A stretch of DNA of 64,000 bases from Heligmosomoides polygyrus polygyrus (Eukaryota; Nematoda; Chromadorea; Rhabditida; Heligmosomidae), in NCBI GenBank assembly GCA_947396885.1, contig OX377202.1, forward strand, positions 10,788,001 through 10,852,000, given 5' to 3'. Under the pieces are notes generated by a model, which ran no database searches, had not been told where the DNA came from, and worked only from the letters and a program-made list of their open reading frames with translations. A program made the translations under genes and the position numbers. Positions 52,286 through 63,385 of the stretch are shown here, one piece after another (the stretch's first letter is position 1; every line of letters begins with the position of its first letter).

Positions 52286-53552
52286 TTAGGTCGGTGCATA
52301 AGTTCTCGGACATTTGATCCCTCCTGAATTGAAAGCGCATTTTCCCGCCAAATTTCTCACATGTATCAACGCATAAATGATCGATCGATAGAGAAAGGAA
52401 AGGGCTACAAAACTGTTCCCAACATTTACTTCTGCGTTGTCAACGTCAGCTATTATGGCCAAGCAATTCATCCCAACTGAGACGCATATTCGGCACGTCA
52501 TGTTATTCCTGCATCAATCTGGCCTCAATGCCAACGAATCGTATCGTCGCCTGAAGGATGTTCACAACGAGAGTGCTCCTGCTCGAAGTGCTGTGTACCA
52601 GTTGTTCTCGAAGTCTGCAGTTGGCGAATTCTCCGTTGAAGATAACGAACGAGAAGGGCGCCGATGTCACTGGATTTGGATGGCCTCCGAAGTAGAGTGG
52701 AAGCGGACCCATACCAAACCACTCGTGAACTATCAGGCACTCTTGGTGTTAGTCACCCAACAGTCGTTCGAGGATTGAAGTCGATTGGCAAGGTGGAAAA
52801 ATTGGGTCGCTGGGTACCTCACGACTTGACACAACATGACATGGATCGCAGAGCCGATGTCGCTCTGTCTCTCTTTACCTTCAGACGCACCCATGGCTGG
52901 ACAACCTTGTCACCGGGGATGAGAAATGGATACTCTACCTAATTATCACCGGCGTGCACAGTGGGTTGACGCAACTGGAGAGGCAGAGGACGATCCGAAA
53001 CCCGACCTTCACGTGAAAAGGTGATGCTATGCATTTGGTGGAGCGTTCTTGGCGTAGAATACTAGGAGCTGCTGGACGAAGGGATAACAGTGACACGGCA
53101 GAGGATTACGTCAACCAACTGAGGAAGTTGAGGGCCCACCTTCAAACCACACGAGGAGAGCAAGTGAAGGTGTAATTTCAACACGACAACGCTAGACCGC
53201 ATATTGCTAGAGCGACGGCGGCTGAGTTGGCGGACTACGGATGGACCGTTCTTCCACATCCACCTTACTCACCAGATCTCGCTCCTTCTGATATTCATTT
53301 GTTTTCAAGCCTTCAACGCTATTTGGACGGCCAGAAATTTAGGAACCGAGAGGATGACGAGGCACTGCTCACATTTTTCGAATCACAACCGGCCACGTTT
53401 TGGAGAAAAGGCATCCATGACTTACCAGCACGTTGGCGAAAGACAATTGATGTGGAGGGTGGTTGCTTCAAGTGATTTGATATTGTTGTTCGTATGTTGT
53501 GATAATAAATGTTTCATGCCCAAAATGTCCGAGAACTTATGCACCAACCTAA
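52286..53552 (+). mobile_element. Full-length mariner element (1267 bp), inactive
   Basis: Flanked by TA (52284-52285 and 53553-53554), with terminal repeats TTAGGTCGGTGCATAAGTTC and its inverse (one mismatch, AGGTTGG). Transposase starts MAKQFIPTETHIRHVMLFLH at 52455, has the HTH blocks SRVEADPYQTTRELSGTLGV and PHDLTQHDMDRRADVAL, then HDNARPHIARATAAELADYG and YSPDLAPSDIHLF with the DD34D spacing. It ends at 53475. Frameshifts near 52660 and 52920 and stops near 53127 and 53173 inactivate it. Confidence 0.93.
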
Positions 53553-53806
53553 TACTTTTTTGCAGAGCTACATAGCTGGACGCCCATCTGATAAGCACCA
53601 TTTTCACGTCCAACCAGACGTTTATTCGAAGCAATCTGAACACCTTTACGATCACAACGTTTTCCAAATTAAGGAACACATTCTTGAAGAAGAATAAATT
53701 TTCGATTAAAGAAACTGTTCAATGTTTTACATATTTTCTGAAGATTATAGATGTCATAGCAAACCCAAGCCGCCGGATAGATGCACAGTTGAAACCAAAA
53801 TTCTTG

Positions 53807-53850
53807 CGCCAGGCAGGACTCGAACTCGCCCCTTCATCAGTGCAGCTTCA
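53807..53850 (-). repeat. tRNA-like fragment (T arm and acceptor)
   Basis: GCGCCAGGCAGGACTCGAAC is the inverse of the T arm and 3' acceptor of the tRNA-like family. The other half is missing. Confidence 0.4.
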
Positions 53851-53896
53851 ATTGTAAAATTTATAACTCCGTACTCTAAAAAGTGAATTCTTTGCT

Positions 53897-54215
53897 TAAA
53901 GCTGTAGCTCAGTCGGAGAAGGCGCGACTGTCGCGTGCACTCGATACCAGGTTCCCGGTTCGGATTTCGCGCCCAGGCCAAACAAGCCTTCCACCCCTTC
54001 CCGGGGTCGATGCATTGCTACCAGACTTTTCTGGGAGGAAAATAATATAATATATAATATATAATATATAATATAATAATATTATAAAGTAATGTATACC
54101 AAACCTGTTAGGCAAAGAAGAGCAAAACATTTTCTGGGAGGGATAAAGCGCTGACTTGTTCATCGGCTGGCCACCGCAAGTGAATGTACGTCCAAATACG
54201 CTTTTAAATCGCCTC
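53897..54215 (+). mobile_element. SINE-1 with an A/T-rich insertion
   Basis: The head keeps a canonical tRNA A box (TAGCTCAGTCGG). The body is split by an ATATAATATATAAT-rich block: TTTTCTGGGAGG occurs at 54027..54038 and 54130..54141 on either side. The 3' end is degraded. Confidence 0.85.
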
Positions 54216-54414
54216 GACGAATCGCCAACAAAGATAATTGCAAAAAGCACACCGCCTGAAGTAAGCAGCGTTCACACTGTCAATTAGAGAAGTAGAATGA
54301 TGCGCTGGATATGTGCATGGCGTGATTTTGTTTTCTAGTAGATTCTAAAATTTTCTACGTCTGGAACCATTACATGTACTGTAATCACTTTTTCTATGCA
54401 GCTAAATTATTTAT

Positions 54415-54560
54415 TGGAGTCCTATGACGTCCCTCTGATCATCGAGTTGCTCGAGCTTGTGCCAGCAATGTCTTCGTTCCTCCGTTTTGCGTGCCAGAGT
54501 ACCCCAGTGGATCCTTCTCACTTAAGAAACGTGAAAAGCGCCATACTGTTCCTTCAAGGT
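54415..54560 (-). mobile_element. RTE-2 3'-terminal fragment
   Basis: Minus strand reads GATCCACTGGGGTACTCTGG and CTCGAGCAACTCGATGATCA, matching GGATCCATTGGACCACTCTG and CTCGAGCAAGTCGATGATCA of the copy at 50568..50640. Confidence 0.8.
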
Positions 54561-54756
54561 TTTCACAAAAATTTGTTCATTTTAAAGTGTTTTCCAAGTT
54601 CTCACTCCACAAAAACTCAGCGTTTTCTTTATTGAGTCAATGCCCCTGTGCCGAAGGAGCTTGCGAGAGGGGCCAGTTTTATTGAGCGGCCTAAAGTTTC
54701 GAACTGTTCGTCGTGGTCAGAGACCTAAAAGTGGTTTAAGGATTTGGGTGGTTTAA

Positions 54757-55037
54757 GGGCGCCTCCTCCGACTGTCGCCTGCACCCGATACCAGGTTCCT
54801 GGTTCGGACTTCCCGCCCAGGCCAACCAAGCTTTCCATCCCTCCGGGGTCGGTGAATTGGTACCAGGCTTGTCCGGGAAGGATGAAGCGCTGACTTGTTC
54901 ATCGGCTGGCCACCTCAAGTCATTGTATGGCCAAATACGCATTCAAATCGCCTCCACGATATCCCGTAGAGTGGAATGCGTTGCGCATCTCAAAAGGGAT
55001 TGAATAACGCCGCCCTTTATCCTTTATCCTTATTCAC
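54757..55037 (+). mobile_element. SINE-1 copy with an inverted 5' tip
   Basis: Body and tail are typical (CACCCGATACCAGGTTCCTG to GCCGCCCTTTATCCTTTATC). The first 16 bases (GGCGCCTCCTCCGACT) are the reverse complement of the normal head, so the 5' tip is inverted. Confidence 0.9.
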
Positions 55038-55378
55038 TCTACCCAACGCTTCCTCAAACCCAGCTTTCGGAAATAGGTAGGAAACTAGAAACCCTAAAGT
55101 ATGAAAAATAAGCCCACCCACTGGTTCACCATAAAAGAGGATCGACATCTTTACTTGTTTTAGTTTTTTTAAAATCGTAGCAAATTTTCTAGACGAAAAA
55201 ATATTTCGACTTTAAGGAAAATCTAGTTTTATGCAAAAGAGGTTTGTTTTAAATTTGACGAAGTCTGCTTTAATTTTATTAGTGCCCGTTTTTTGAAAAT
55301 GGTCATATTTCATCACAACCTCCTGTACACGGTCAGATTTCTCTTCTAGAAGTTCTGTAACAGCAGGAACTTGAAAGA
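55038..55378. other. No gene seen
   Basis: A/T-rich DNA without a recognisable gene or element. Confidence 0.35.
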
Positions 55379-55568
55379 TGTATCCTAGTTGAGAGAGACA
55401 ATCCTAAAGTTACATTTCTGTCTGCACTATCAGGTCACACCGCCACTTCGCTTGAATTTGTCCAAGAGCCGTCAATATCTTTATGGCAGCAGGCGAAGCC
55501 TCGGACAAGTTGAAGGGAGGAAATGGTGAGTAAAAACACCGTATGTCCCCTCCGACTAGGATAGGTCC
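55379..55568. repeat. MITE with GGATCTATCCTAGTCGG-type ends, copy 2
   Basis: TATCCTAGTTGAGAGAG at the left and CTCCGACTAGGATAGGTCC at the right are inverse. 190 bp, non-coding. Confidence 0.6.
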
Positions 55569-55752
55569 AAAGCAGAAAATGGAGGCGACACTCCTGCAGA
55601 TTAAGCAAGTACATCTTTAATACCCAAATCCTTCATTTTCTCAAAGGATGAATGGAACGACGTGTTATTAGAGGCCTCTATGTGTGCACAGCAATTCAAT
55701 TCTGCAGAAAGTAGAACAATATGAACAGAAATTTGAGTGCTATCTTCATCCA

Positions 55753-56185
55753 GTTTCGCGTGTGGCGCAGTCGGAGGAGGTGCCTGCTCTCGCGTGCACC
55801 CGACATTAGGGTCTTGGTTGGGATCTCCCGCCTAAACCAACCAAGCCTTCCATCTCCCCGGGGTCGGTGAAACTGCCACCACACTTGTCTGGGAAGAGTG
55901 CAACACTGCGTTATCCTCTCCCAAAACGATGTTTCATTGCGATCAAAACTTTAGCGCCAGGTGGGGGTCGAACCCGCACCTTCTGCTGGCCGGGAGGGAA
56001 TGCTCTACGCCATTACATCACCGGCGCTGCTTGATCGAACTGCGTCGTCCATCGTCAGGCCATCACAGGTCACTGTATAGGCCACATACGCATTCAAATC
56101 GCCTCCACAATATCCCGTAGAAGTGGGTTGCGTGGCGCATCCCAAGAGGGGTTGAGTAACGCCGGCCTTTACCATTCTTGATCCA
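55753..56185 (+). mobile_element. SINE-1 interrupted by a tRNA-like repeat
   Basis: Head GCGTGTGGCGCAGTCGGAGG and body run to about 55917; the SINE resumes near 56060 (CATCACAGGTCACTGTATAG) and ends GTAACGCCGGCCTTTACC. A tRNA-like sequence (55954..56027, minus) and about 40 bases on each side lie between. Confidence 0.85.
55954..56027 (-). repeat. tRNA-like sequence, copy 4
   Basis: Minus strand, 74 nt: acceptor GCGCCGG/CTGGCGC (one mismatch), D arm ATGT/GCAT, T loop GGTTCGACC. The anticodon arm cannot be folded into a 5-bp stem with a 7-base loop. Confidence 0.5.
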
Positions 56186-56647
56186 TTTCGCACTCGGCTT
56201 AGACGTTTTAAATAGATCAATTCTAGCTTGATGGGATCACAAGGCACTCAAGTCTTTCCCTAGATTTCTTCAAGAGCTCCGTATGCCCCATGATGCGATG
56301 GCTCAGGGGCAGACAAAGGGAGTGGTTAGCGTAAGAGCGGAGGCAGAATCCAATTGTCATATGGGGCTCCCATCCCACTAATTCAGCTATTTTGCCATGT
56401 TAACGGTCGTTCCGCCAACTCCTCCATCTAATGAAGCTGCTTGTCTACGTCAGGAGACACCCAGACGTTCGTCGGACGCAAACAGCTTCCGAGCACCTCG
56501 TAAATCAACGTGGGGCCCATTATTCCACGCAAATGAGCCCTGCGTGCGGCGAAAATGCTGGTGAGAGGTGTCTGGAGCCGTTATCATTAGCCACCTGATG
56601 GATTCCTCTGCTGCCATTCCTCAGCCTCTGTTGCGCATCTTATTATA
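56186..56647. other. No gene seen
   Basis: Mixed sequence without a recognised gene or element. Confidence 0.35.
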
Positions 56648-57190
56648 TTAGGTCATCCTATAAGTTACGTCGTTTTTTCAACCATGACTTCAATTGAACA
56701 AATTTCAACAAAATTTCATTTTAACCAACAAAGTAATCACCTCATTATCAACAACCTTTCTCCACCTAACGAGCAAATCTTCAGTACCTGAGCAATGAAA
56801 CTGTTGTGGTTTTCTAGCAAAATATATGGACATAGCATTCTGAATATCCTCCAAACATTCAAATTTCTTGCCACTAAGAAAATGCTGTAGAGAACGGAAT
56901 AAGTGGTACTCCGAAGGTGCGAGATCAGGAGAATACGGTGGATGAGGAAGAACCTCCCATCCTAATTCGTTGAAGTTTTCCATCGTCCGTTTCGTACAGT
57001 GCGGTCTTGCATTGTCGTGATGGAGAATTACGCCCTTTCTGTTGACGATCGCTGGATACTTTTCCAGTAAAGCTTGGTTCATGCGATCCAGTTGCTCACG
57101 GTAAAGGTCTGCATCAACGGTCTGTCCAGATTTGAGCACTTCAAAGTGGACAATTCCATGGATATTCCACAGATATTCCATCTTCTAGTT
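56648..57190 (-). mobile_element. Mariner element, 5'-truncated, second lineage
   Basis: The minus strand has an uninterrupted frame of 158 codons (56705..57181): NIHGIVHFEVLKSGQTVDAD, GVILHHDNARPHCTKRTMEN and PYSPDLAPSEYHLFRSLQHF, ending VITLLVKMKFC. The third acidic residue is Glu (PSEYHLF), at the DD34D spacing. The 3' terminal repeat TTAGGTCATCCTATAAGTTA follows a TA at 56646-56647. The N-terminal DNA-binding half is missing. Confidence 0.9.
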
Positions 57191-57434
57191 CTTGGAACTA
57201 TTTGTCATAGACTGCCGTAGTCTACAGTGTTCAGTGTGCTCCGTACAGTTATATTTGAATTTTAGAATTATATATCGGATTGTTCGATAACTATTATCGT
57301 TCTTTTCATATTTTTCGAAGTGAATGTATTTATATTAACAACAGACATTAATCAACGATATATTGGCCATTTTGACCATGACCTTTTGCCTTTTGGGTAA
57401 GGTTAGAAAAGTTTAAAAAAGAAAAGTTTCGGAT

Positions 57435-58147
57435 AAGAAATGTCGTTTTTGTTAAGAAAAAACTTTATCATAAGGACAGAATGACAAAACCTTAATGCAC
57501 GAGGGAAACTCCATTACTACCATCTCGCCAACCTTCTTGCAAAGAATAAATGCCACTCGTGAGGAACTCTGGTAGCTGCGACTCGAAGAAGTTGGAACCC
57601 AAATTTCGACTCTGTCACGGTTCTTCAATTTTTTCTCCGTCAAGGTGGGATGCTCGAGCCGAAAGGAATGCATTCTGATGGGGCAAAGTATAGGCTATAA
57701 GGTGGGTGAGGCAGAAGCTTCCAGCCCGACTCCTCAATTTTTTGGCCTTTACGGTTCCACGAAACACAGAGACCTTTTCCGTAAACGTCAGACTTCGTTG
57801 TTGTCTTCGGAACCTCAACGGGGCTCAACCATTGTCGCTTTCATGTGATATTGTCGTAGTGGATACACTTCTCATCTGACGTCATGATGGATTCATAGAA
57901 ACCGCTGTTCTTGGTTTTGCGGATGAGGATTCCAACGATGGCGACTCATTTTGCCTTGTTTGAGTCGCTGAGCTGATGAGGCACCCATTTTCCATACCGA
58001 TTTGGCTTCCCGACTATATGCAAACGATCGACAATGGTAGAATGGTAGAGAATGGTAGAATGACGACCGAACCTCTATGCGAGCTCACGCGGAGTTTGTG
58101 TTGGGTCCGACTCGACAGCATCCTTTAATTCCTGGCTATTCACAACT
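57435..58147 (-). mobile_element. Mariner relic, third lineage
   Basis: Broken minus-strand frames in order: AVESDPTQTPRELA-like, VGKPNRYGKWVPHQLSDSN, GFYESIMTSDEKCIHYDNIT, SPVEVPKTTTKSDVYGKGLC and PHPPYSLYFAPSECIPFGSS. The third block has lost the SPD motif. Many stops. It abuts an RTE-2 piece at 58148. Confidence 0.82.
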
Positions 58148-58995
58148 TTCCCAAGCTATTCACAGCGGCACTGCAGGATGCCACGAATGACTTGAACTGG
58201 GACGATAAAGGCTACCATGTCGATGGTAAACGGATCAGCAACCTCCGCTTCGCCGTCGATTTTGTTCTCATCTCTACCAGCACGGCAGAAGTCGAGGAAA
58301 TGCTGAACGAGCTCAGTGTGGCAGGTATGAAGATTGGATTGGACATGAATATGTCCAAAACGCAATTTATGGTCAACCAGTGGTGTGACACGGGACTCGT
58401 AAGGTTAAATGGAGTCGCTCTGCAACAGGTCGACTCCCACGTCTATCTGGGAAGAGAGCTGAACATGGATAACGACCTCGCTCCTGAAATCGCCCGCAGG
58501 AGACGCGCAGCATGGGCAGCCTTCAGTTCGATTCGCGAAGTCACCGATCAGGTCAAGGATCCCGGCCTCAGGGCCTCGATATTCAACGCCTCTGTACTGT
58601 CTGCGATGTGTTACGCGACAGAAACCTGGCCCGACAACAAGACAATCGCCAGAGCGATGCAAACTACGCATCGTGCACTGGAGAGATGTCTTCTGAGAAC
58701 AGGCCTTCGTCAGCAATGACAAGAAGGCCTACGAAGCTCAGAGCTACGGGAGAAGTCGCAATTAGCAGACCCGCTGCAGTACATGAAGAAGTCCAAATAT
58801 CGCTGGGCCGGACACCTGCTTCGACGAAAGGACGATAGATGGAGTCTCCGTGTCACAGAATGGCTCCCGAGAGACCATAAGAGACCACTGGGACGACCGC
58901 CAACACGATGGGCAGACTCATTCTCAAGATCTTTCAGAGAGCGGAGTCTGCCTCACTGAATGTAAGCAGCCAGAGATTGAGCGGTCTGGAAGAGT
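58148..58995 (+). mobile_element. RTE-2 LINE fragment, reverse-transcriptase C-terminal part
   Basis: Begins PKLFTAALQDATNDLNWDDK, then DGKRISNLRFAVDFVLISTS, where the catalytic motif is FAVD instead of FADD/YADD. It continues NMSKTQFMVNQWCDTG, PEIARRRRAAWAAFSSIREV and SASVLSAMCYATETW-like residues. After a frameshift at about 58715 follow SKYRWAGHLLRRKDDRW and GRPPTRWADSFSRSF. Inactive. Confidence 0.9.
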
Positions 58996-59045
58996 TGTGG
59001 TCCCCGCTGAGAAGACCTCCAGCCGACAAAAGGACCGTCAAAGTA

Positions 59046-59290
59046 TCAAAGTAAGTAAATATTCACAACTTCAGGACGCCGCTGATGTTCTTCATCTTCA
59101 AGACTTTCATCGCCGTCTCGGAAACGTCGAAACCATCGTTGGCATTGACGTAATGATGGAACTTCGTTATCAAATACTCCAGACAATATGCAATGGGATT
59201 CTGAAGCAGTTCTTCCTTGCTTGAAGTCGTGCAGCCAGCAAAGACGCTCTTTGTAATTTCGCTCGCTCATCATTAATCTAAGCATTTGCT
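59046..59290 (-). mobile_element. Mariner relic, N-terminal helix-turn-helix only
   Basis: Minus frame of 79 codons: MLRLMMSERNYKERLCWLHD, GRTASESHCILSGVFDNEVP, LRQCQRWFRRFRDGDESLED and EEHQRRPEVVN. This is the paired-like DNA-binding start of a mariner transposase. The catalytic part is not adjacent. Confidence 0.82.
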
Positions 59291-59591
59291 TTTAAAAAAT
59301 AGCAAAACGGAACAGAACTGTGTTATAAGATGCCTTCGAGAACCCTTCTTAATAAAGTACAATTGCATGGGCTACGTCGTCGATGGTCCAGAAATGTCTT
59401 CATCCTAATATCGACCTTAATACATCCGAAGCCAAAAAAGCCCCAAGTTCTTCTCGAAGGGCTTTAAATACAGCAGAAACAATACAACAGAGCATTGCCA
59501 AGAATCATCCCATCAACGAATGCAACAGAAGCAGAAATAAGCCGTACGAAGCTCGTGATTGGTGGCGACAGGCTAAGAATTAATGAGAATA
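59291..59591. other. No gene seen
   Basis: A 66-codon frame at 59383..59583 has no recognisable motif. Confidence 0.35.
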
Positions 59592-59890
59592 AAAAGATAA
59601 AGGATCCCTTTTGAGATCAACCCCTTTTGGGATGCGTCCCGCACTACTTCTACAATACTTCAACAACACAAATTCTACGGGATATGCGACTTGAATGCGT
59701 ATTTTGCTAAACAGTAGCCAGCCGATGAACAAGACAGTGCTTTATCCTTCCCAGACAAGTCTGGTACCGACTCACCGACCTAAGAGAGATGGAGGGCTTG
59801 GTTGGCCAGGGCGGAAAATCTGAACCAGCAACCTGGTATCGGGTGCACGAGACAGCTGGCGCCTCCTCCGACTGCGCTACACCCCCATGA
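59592..59890 (-). mobile_element. SINE-1 copy
   Basis: Minus strand: GGGATGCGTCCCGCACTACT, CCAGCCGATGAACAAG, CTGGTATCGGGTGCACGAGA and head CTCCTCCGACTGCGCTACAC. Confidence 0.9.
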
Positions 59891-60024
59891 ATCAAACAGT
59901 GGAGAAATAACAAAGTGAAAGCGAGCGACATTACCTATTGCGTATTGTTTGAGATAATTGGTGCAAACCTAGTGATAGTTTTGTAGATGTTTGGATGGCA
60001 CAATTTTACTCCTTGTTGTTTATA

Positions 60025-61060
60025 TTGGATGTGCGGAAAGTTCTCAGCGTTTTGAGTGCTTCACTTTGAACAACAATAACTTTCTCAAATCTTATCGGTT
60101 ATGGACGAAATAAGCACACTTTTCACCAGTTGAGTTGTTCCATCAGCGAAAAAATTAAGTGGTCGAGATTCGACAAAACCCACGAGAGCTGTTTTGGCTT
60201 GGTCCTGATTGGTGAAGGTTTTACCAGCGAGAAGGTTCTGAAAGTGTTTGAAAAGGTGGTAGTAGATTGGTGAGAGGTCTGGAGAATATAGCTGGCGAGG
60301 AACTTCAACCCTTAATTCGTTCAGTTTTCGAACAGTGATTTGTGAGGCGTGTGGGCGGGCGTTGTCGTGCAAAAGCATCGGGCCTCTTCTGTTGACCAAT
60401 GCTGGCTGAAGGTGACGCATTTCTCGGTGCCACTTTTTATCACAAGTGATGATTCGCTCCAAAAAGGGGTCGCTTTGATTTCGGAGAAGCAAAGAAGAAC
60501 AAATCTCGAAACGTGAAGAATTTTGCCGCCCACTCAACTCGTGGGGCACCCACTTTTCGAGCTTTTTCACCTTCCCAAGGCGTTGTAAAGCATCCGCGAC
60601 AGCAGTTCTACTGATGTCTAGCTCTTCCGCGATTCCGCGAACTGCTTGGGATGGTTCAGCTTTCACTAATTACTTCAACTCGTCGTCCAGGATTGCTCTA
60701 GGTCGACCGCTAGGAGAGTCATCTTCGAGGCTGAAATCTTCGGTTCGAAATTCACTGGAGCACTGGCGCACAGAGCCTTCTCCAACACTATTAGATCCCA
60801 CCCTTGATGGATTTGTCGAGCTGTCTCAGCTGCGGATTGTCCCTATTTGAAGTCAAAATAAAATATCGCTCGGAATTGCTCCTTCGACATACTTCAATAA
60901 GCCGTTCAAGAACAGAAATATAAAATAACGCTGAGAAATAAATCGCTCATTCAAATGGAGCGAAAAATTCTGTAGAGAAAGTAGCATTAATGCGCAATGC
61001 AAGTTAAATTTTTCCCTAGTAGATGAGTAAAAAATAGTAACACAAAACGCTGAGAGCCTA
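60025..61060 (-). mobile_element. Mariner element with internal deletion, fourth lineage
   Basis: Terminal repeat TTGGATGTGCGGAAAGTTCT at 60025, and a degraded inverse (CAAAACGCTGAGAG) near 61043. The minus-strand transposase starts MSKEQFRAIFYFDFK, then TAG at codon 16, GQSAAETARQI, SQAVRGIAEELDISRTAVAD, KWVPHELSGRQNSSRFEICS, ERIITCDKKWH, then LLHDNARPHASQITVRKLNE and YSPDLSPIYYHLF. About 50 residues between CDKKW and LLHDN are missing and the third acidic residue is Tyr. Inactive. Confidence 0.88.
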
Positions 61061-61309
61061 ATAATTGGATGCGACGTCAGTTTCCGGAGTTCCTTGTGAG
61101 AACTTCTGAAGTCAGCACAATTAGCACAGCCTCTGCATAGCTGCACCCTTGCTTACTAGCCATTCGGGATCTCCTCCGACTACGCTGCATGAACTCCGAC
61201 AATTTAATAGGAGATAGAAAATCCTTCTAAAAAGGTGAGAACTCGAAAAAGATAAGACATCAAACTATGCAGGAAACAAGGGAGTCAAATGAAATTTGTT
61301 TAGGGGAGA

Positions 61310-61427
61310 GGGGATAATAAAGAATAAAGGATAAAGGACGGCATTACTCAATCCCTTTTGGGATGCGCCAGCGCATTCTACTTCTACGGGATGTCGTGGA
61401 GGTGATATGAATGCGTATTTGGATATA
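61310..61427 (-). mobile_element. SINE-1, tail-side piece (split by a mariner-like insertion)
   Basis: Minus strand SINE-1 from GGATAAAGGACGGCATTACT to ATGAATGCGTATTTGGATA. It resumes at 62310 with TACAATGACTTGCGGTG. Confidence 0.93.
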
Positions 61428-62309
61428 CAGGGTGCGCCAAAATTAAAAACCAACAAGGAAACAATGTTTATTAGTCTATTGTGAACTATACACAACATTG
61501 AGATTCGAATATCTCTCCATCGGCGTCGATACAGGCTTTGAGACGCTTCAGGAAGGCATCGACGGCGGCACGCAGGTACGGCGCGTCGAGCTCATCCCAC
61601 GCCTTCTGGAGAGCTTCCTTCAAGGAATCCTCGGAGCGGCAAGGTTTCCAGCAGACTTTGGCTTTCAGAACTGCTCAGACGGTGTAATCCATCGGATTCA
61701 AATCCGGAGAGTTCTGGCCACTCGTGGAGGCTGATGGAGGCCGGGAAGTTGCCTTTGCATCAGTCCTGCATCATTCTCGTCCTGTGAGCTGGAGCTCCAT
61801 CCTGTTGGAAGATCCAGGAGCGGTTTCCAAAGTGAAACACTAACTCAGGATAACAGTTCGCCCTTTAAAAAGTTCAAATAGTTCTCCCCGATCTCCATTT
61901 CTCGCGACATCCGGCGACCGAGCGCGCCGGGCACCTGAGAATTCGTTCACATATCTTCACAATGTTCTCCGTAGTTGCCACAGAAACGTGTCTTCTTCGT
62001 CCGTATCTATCATCCTTGGTCCCCAGGTCTTCGTAGTGTTTGATGGGTCTATATAGAACACTTCGGTGAAATCCAGGACGCTGGTGAATGTCGCGTGCCG
62101 AGAAGCCTTGACGGTAAAGTTCAATGATTGAAGCACGGTGGAAGAACGTTTCACAATCTTGAAAAACAACTTATTTTTATGCTTGGTTGAGATGACCATA
62201 AACAAATTGATCTAGTAAAAACAATAAAGGCACAGAAAAAAGCAGACGCTCCGAATAGGAGGTCAAATTGTTCGTGCATGTGCTGTCGCCATAATTTTGG
62301 CGCACCCTG
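61428..62309 (-). mobile_element. Mariner-like (maT-type) element inserted in a SINE
   Basis: TA at 61426-61427 and 62310-62311 flanks an 882-bp element with 18-bp inverted ends (CAGGGTGCGCCAAAATTA). Minus-strand transposase blocks in shifting frames: NRSWIFQQDGAPAHRTRMMQ, NFPASISLHEWP, SGFESDGLHR in place of the family's PDLNPMDY block, LKEALQKAWDELDAPYLRAA-like and LKACIDADGEIFE. Stops and frameshifts inactivate it. Confidence 0.92.
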
Positions 62310-62500
62310 TACAATGACTTGCGGTGAAGGGCCGATGAACATGTCAGCGCTTTGTCCTTCCCAGACACGTCTGGTACCAATTCACCGACCTCGGAGGGAT
62401 GGAAGGCTTGGTTGGCCTGGGCGGGAAATCCGAACCAGGAACCTGGTATGGGTGCAGGCGACAGCCGGCGCATCCTCCGATTGCGCTCTACGCGCTCGGG
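62310..62500 (-). mobile_element. SINE-1, head-side piece
   Basis: Continues the SINE split at 61427: AATGACTTGCGGTGAAGGGC, CCTTCCCAGACACGTCTGGT, then head GCATCCTCCGATTGCGCTCT. Confidence 0.93.
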
Positions 62501-63239
62501 GAGAGGAGATGGTTACAAATTTCGCGAGAATCGAACCCCAACTCGCTTGATTCTGAGCGAGAATCCTCTTTTCCTTTGCTGTTGAGAGAGCTGGCCGCTA
62601 GCCAGAGCTGTCGCCCTGCGGCACGCGCACGATAGATCGCCAAAGAGACACATGTTCCATATTTATGTCGCGGAACCAGTGCCACCGGTGCCAGCAGGGC
62701 CATCGCTCGTCGACACATTACAACGCAGAAGGTGAAGGGACCTTTGGCACTCGAGCAGTTTCCGGACAACAACCCATTGGTGGCGGCCGGCGGCTGCGCG
62801 ATCTCCGAAACTCCGTCCTCTTCCGAATTCCGGCACAAACATCTTCGGATTCGATTTGCGCGCTCAATGTGACGAATACAAATCACTTTTCGCGTTCCGT
62901 TGTCGTGGCGGATGACATTCGTCGTCGTTGTCGACTTGGAGCCGTCGCGCGCCGTCGAGTTCTTCTAGGCGCTTCTCACGCGGCTTCTTGTCAGCGAACG
63001 CCGAAAGAACGTCTCAAGAGGACTCATTTCAGCAGCCAACTGTTGGCGAAGTGCTGCTGCTGTCCAAACGATGCATAGGATTTCTGGGCTGCAAAAATGC
63101 CTCCGGCTTCAATTCGTCCCGAATAAAAGCCCTCTTTGAATTTGGCTTCTTTTTTCCTATTTCCTCCTTGACCGCGAACCTCATTGGCTTTTGTTATCTG
63201 TAACGACTAAACTACTGGATAACGACTTCATAATTTCAC
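62501..63239. other. No supported gene
   Basis: G+C-rich, open on both strands (137 codons plus, 132 codons minus) with no recognised motif. A tRNA T-arm-like GCGAGTTGGGGTTCGATTCT (minus) lies near 62530. Confidence 0.3.
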
Positions 63240-63385
63240 CTGTATCACCTGTCGTCCCTTTGATTAGTTGCTCGAGCGTGTACATGCAGCGTCTCCATCC
63301 GTCCTTGTCGTGGGCCAGAGTGCTCCAATAGATCCTCCTCGCTCGAGGGACACGAGCAGCGTCAAATCGTTCGACATTATAATAC
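63240..63385 (-). mobile_element. RTE-2 3'-terminal fragment
   Basis: Minus strand reads TCGAGCGAGGAGGATCTATT, GGAGCACTCTGGCCCACGAC, CTCGAGCAACTAATCAAAGG and GACAGGTGATACAGGTGAAA, colinear with 50555..50665. Confidence 0.85.

Noticed and set aside
62665..63078. 137-codon plus-strand frame
   Set aside because: The opposite strand is equally open over the same stretch and neither translation shows a motif.
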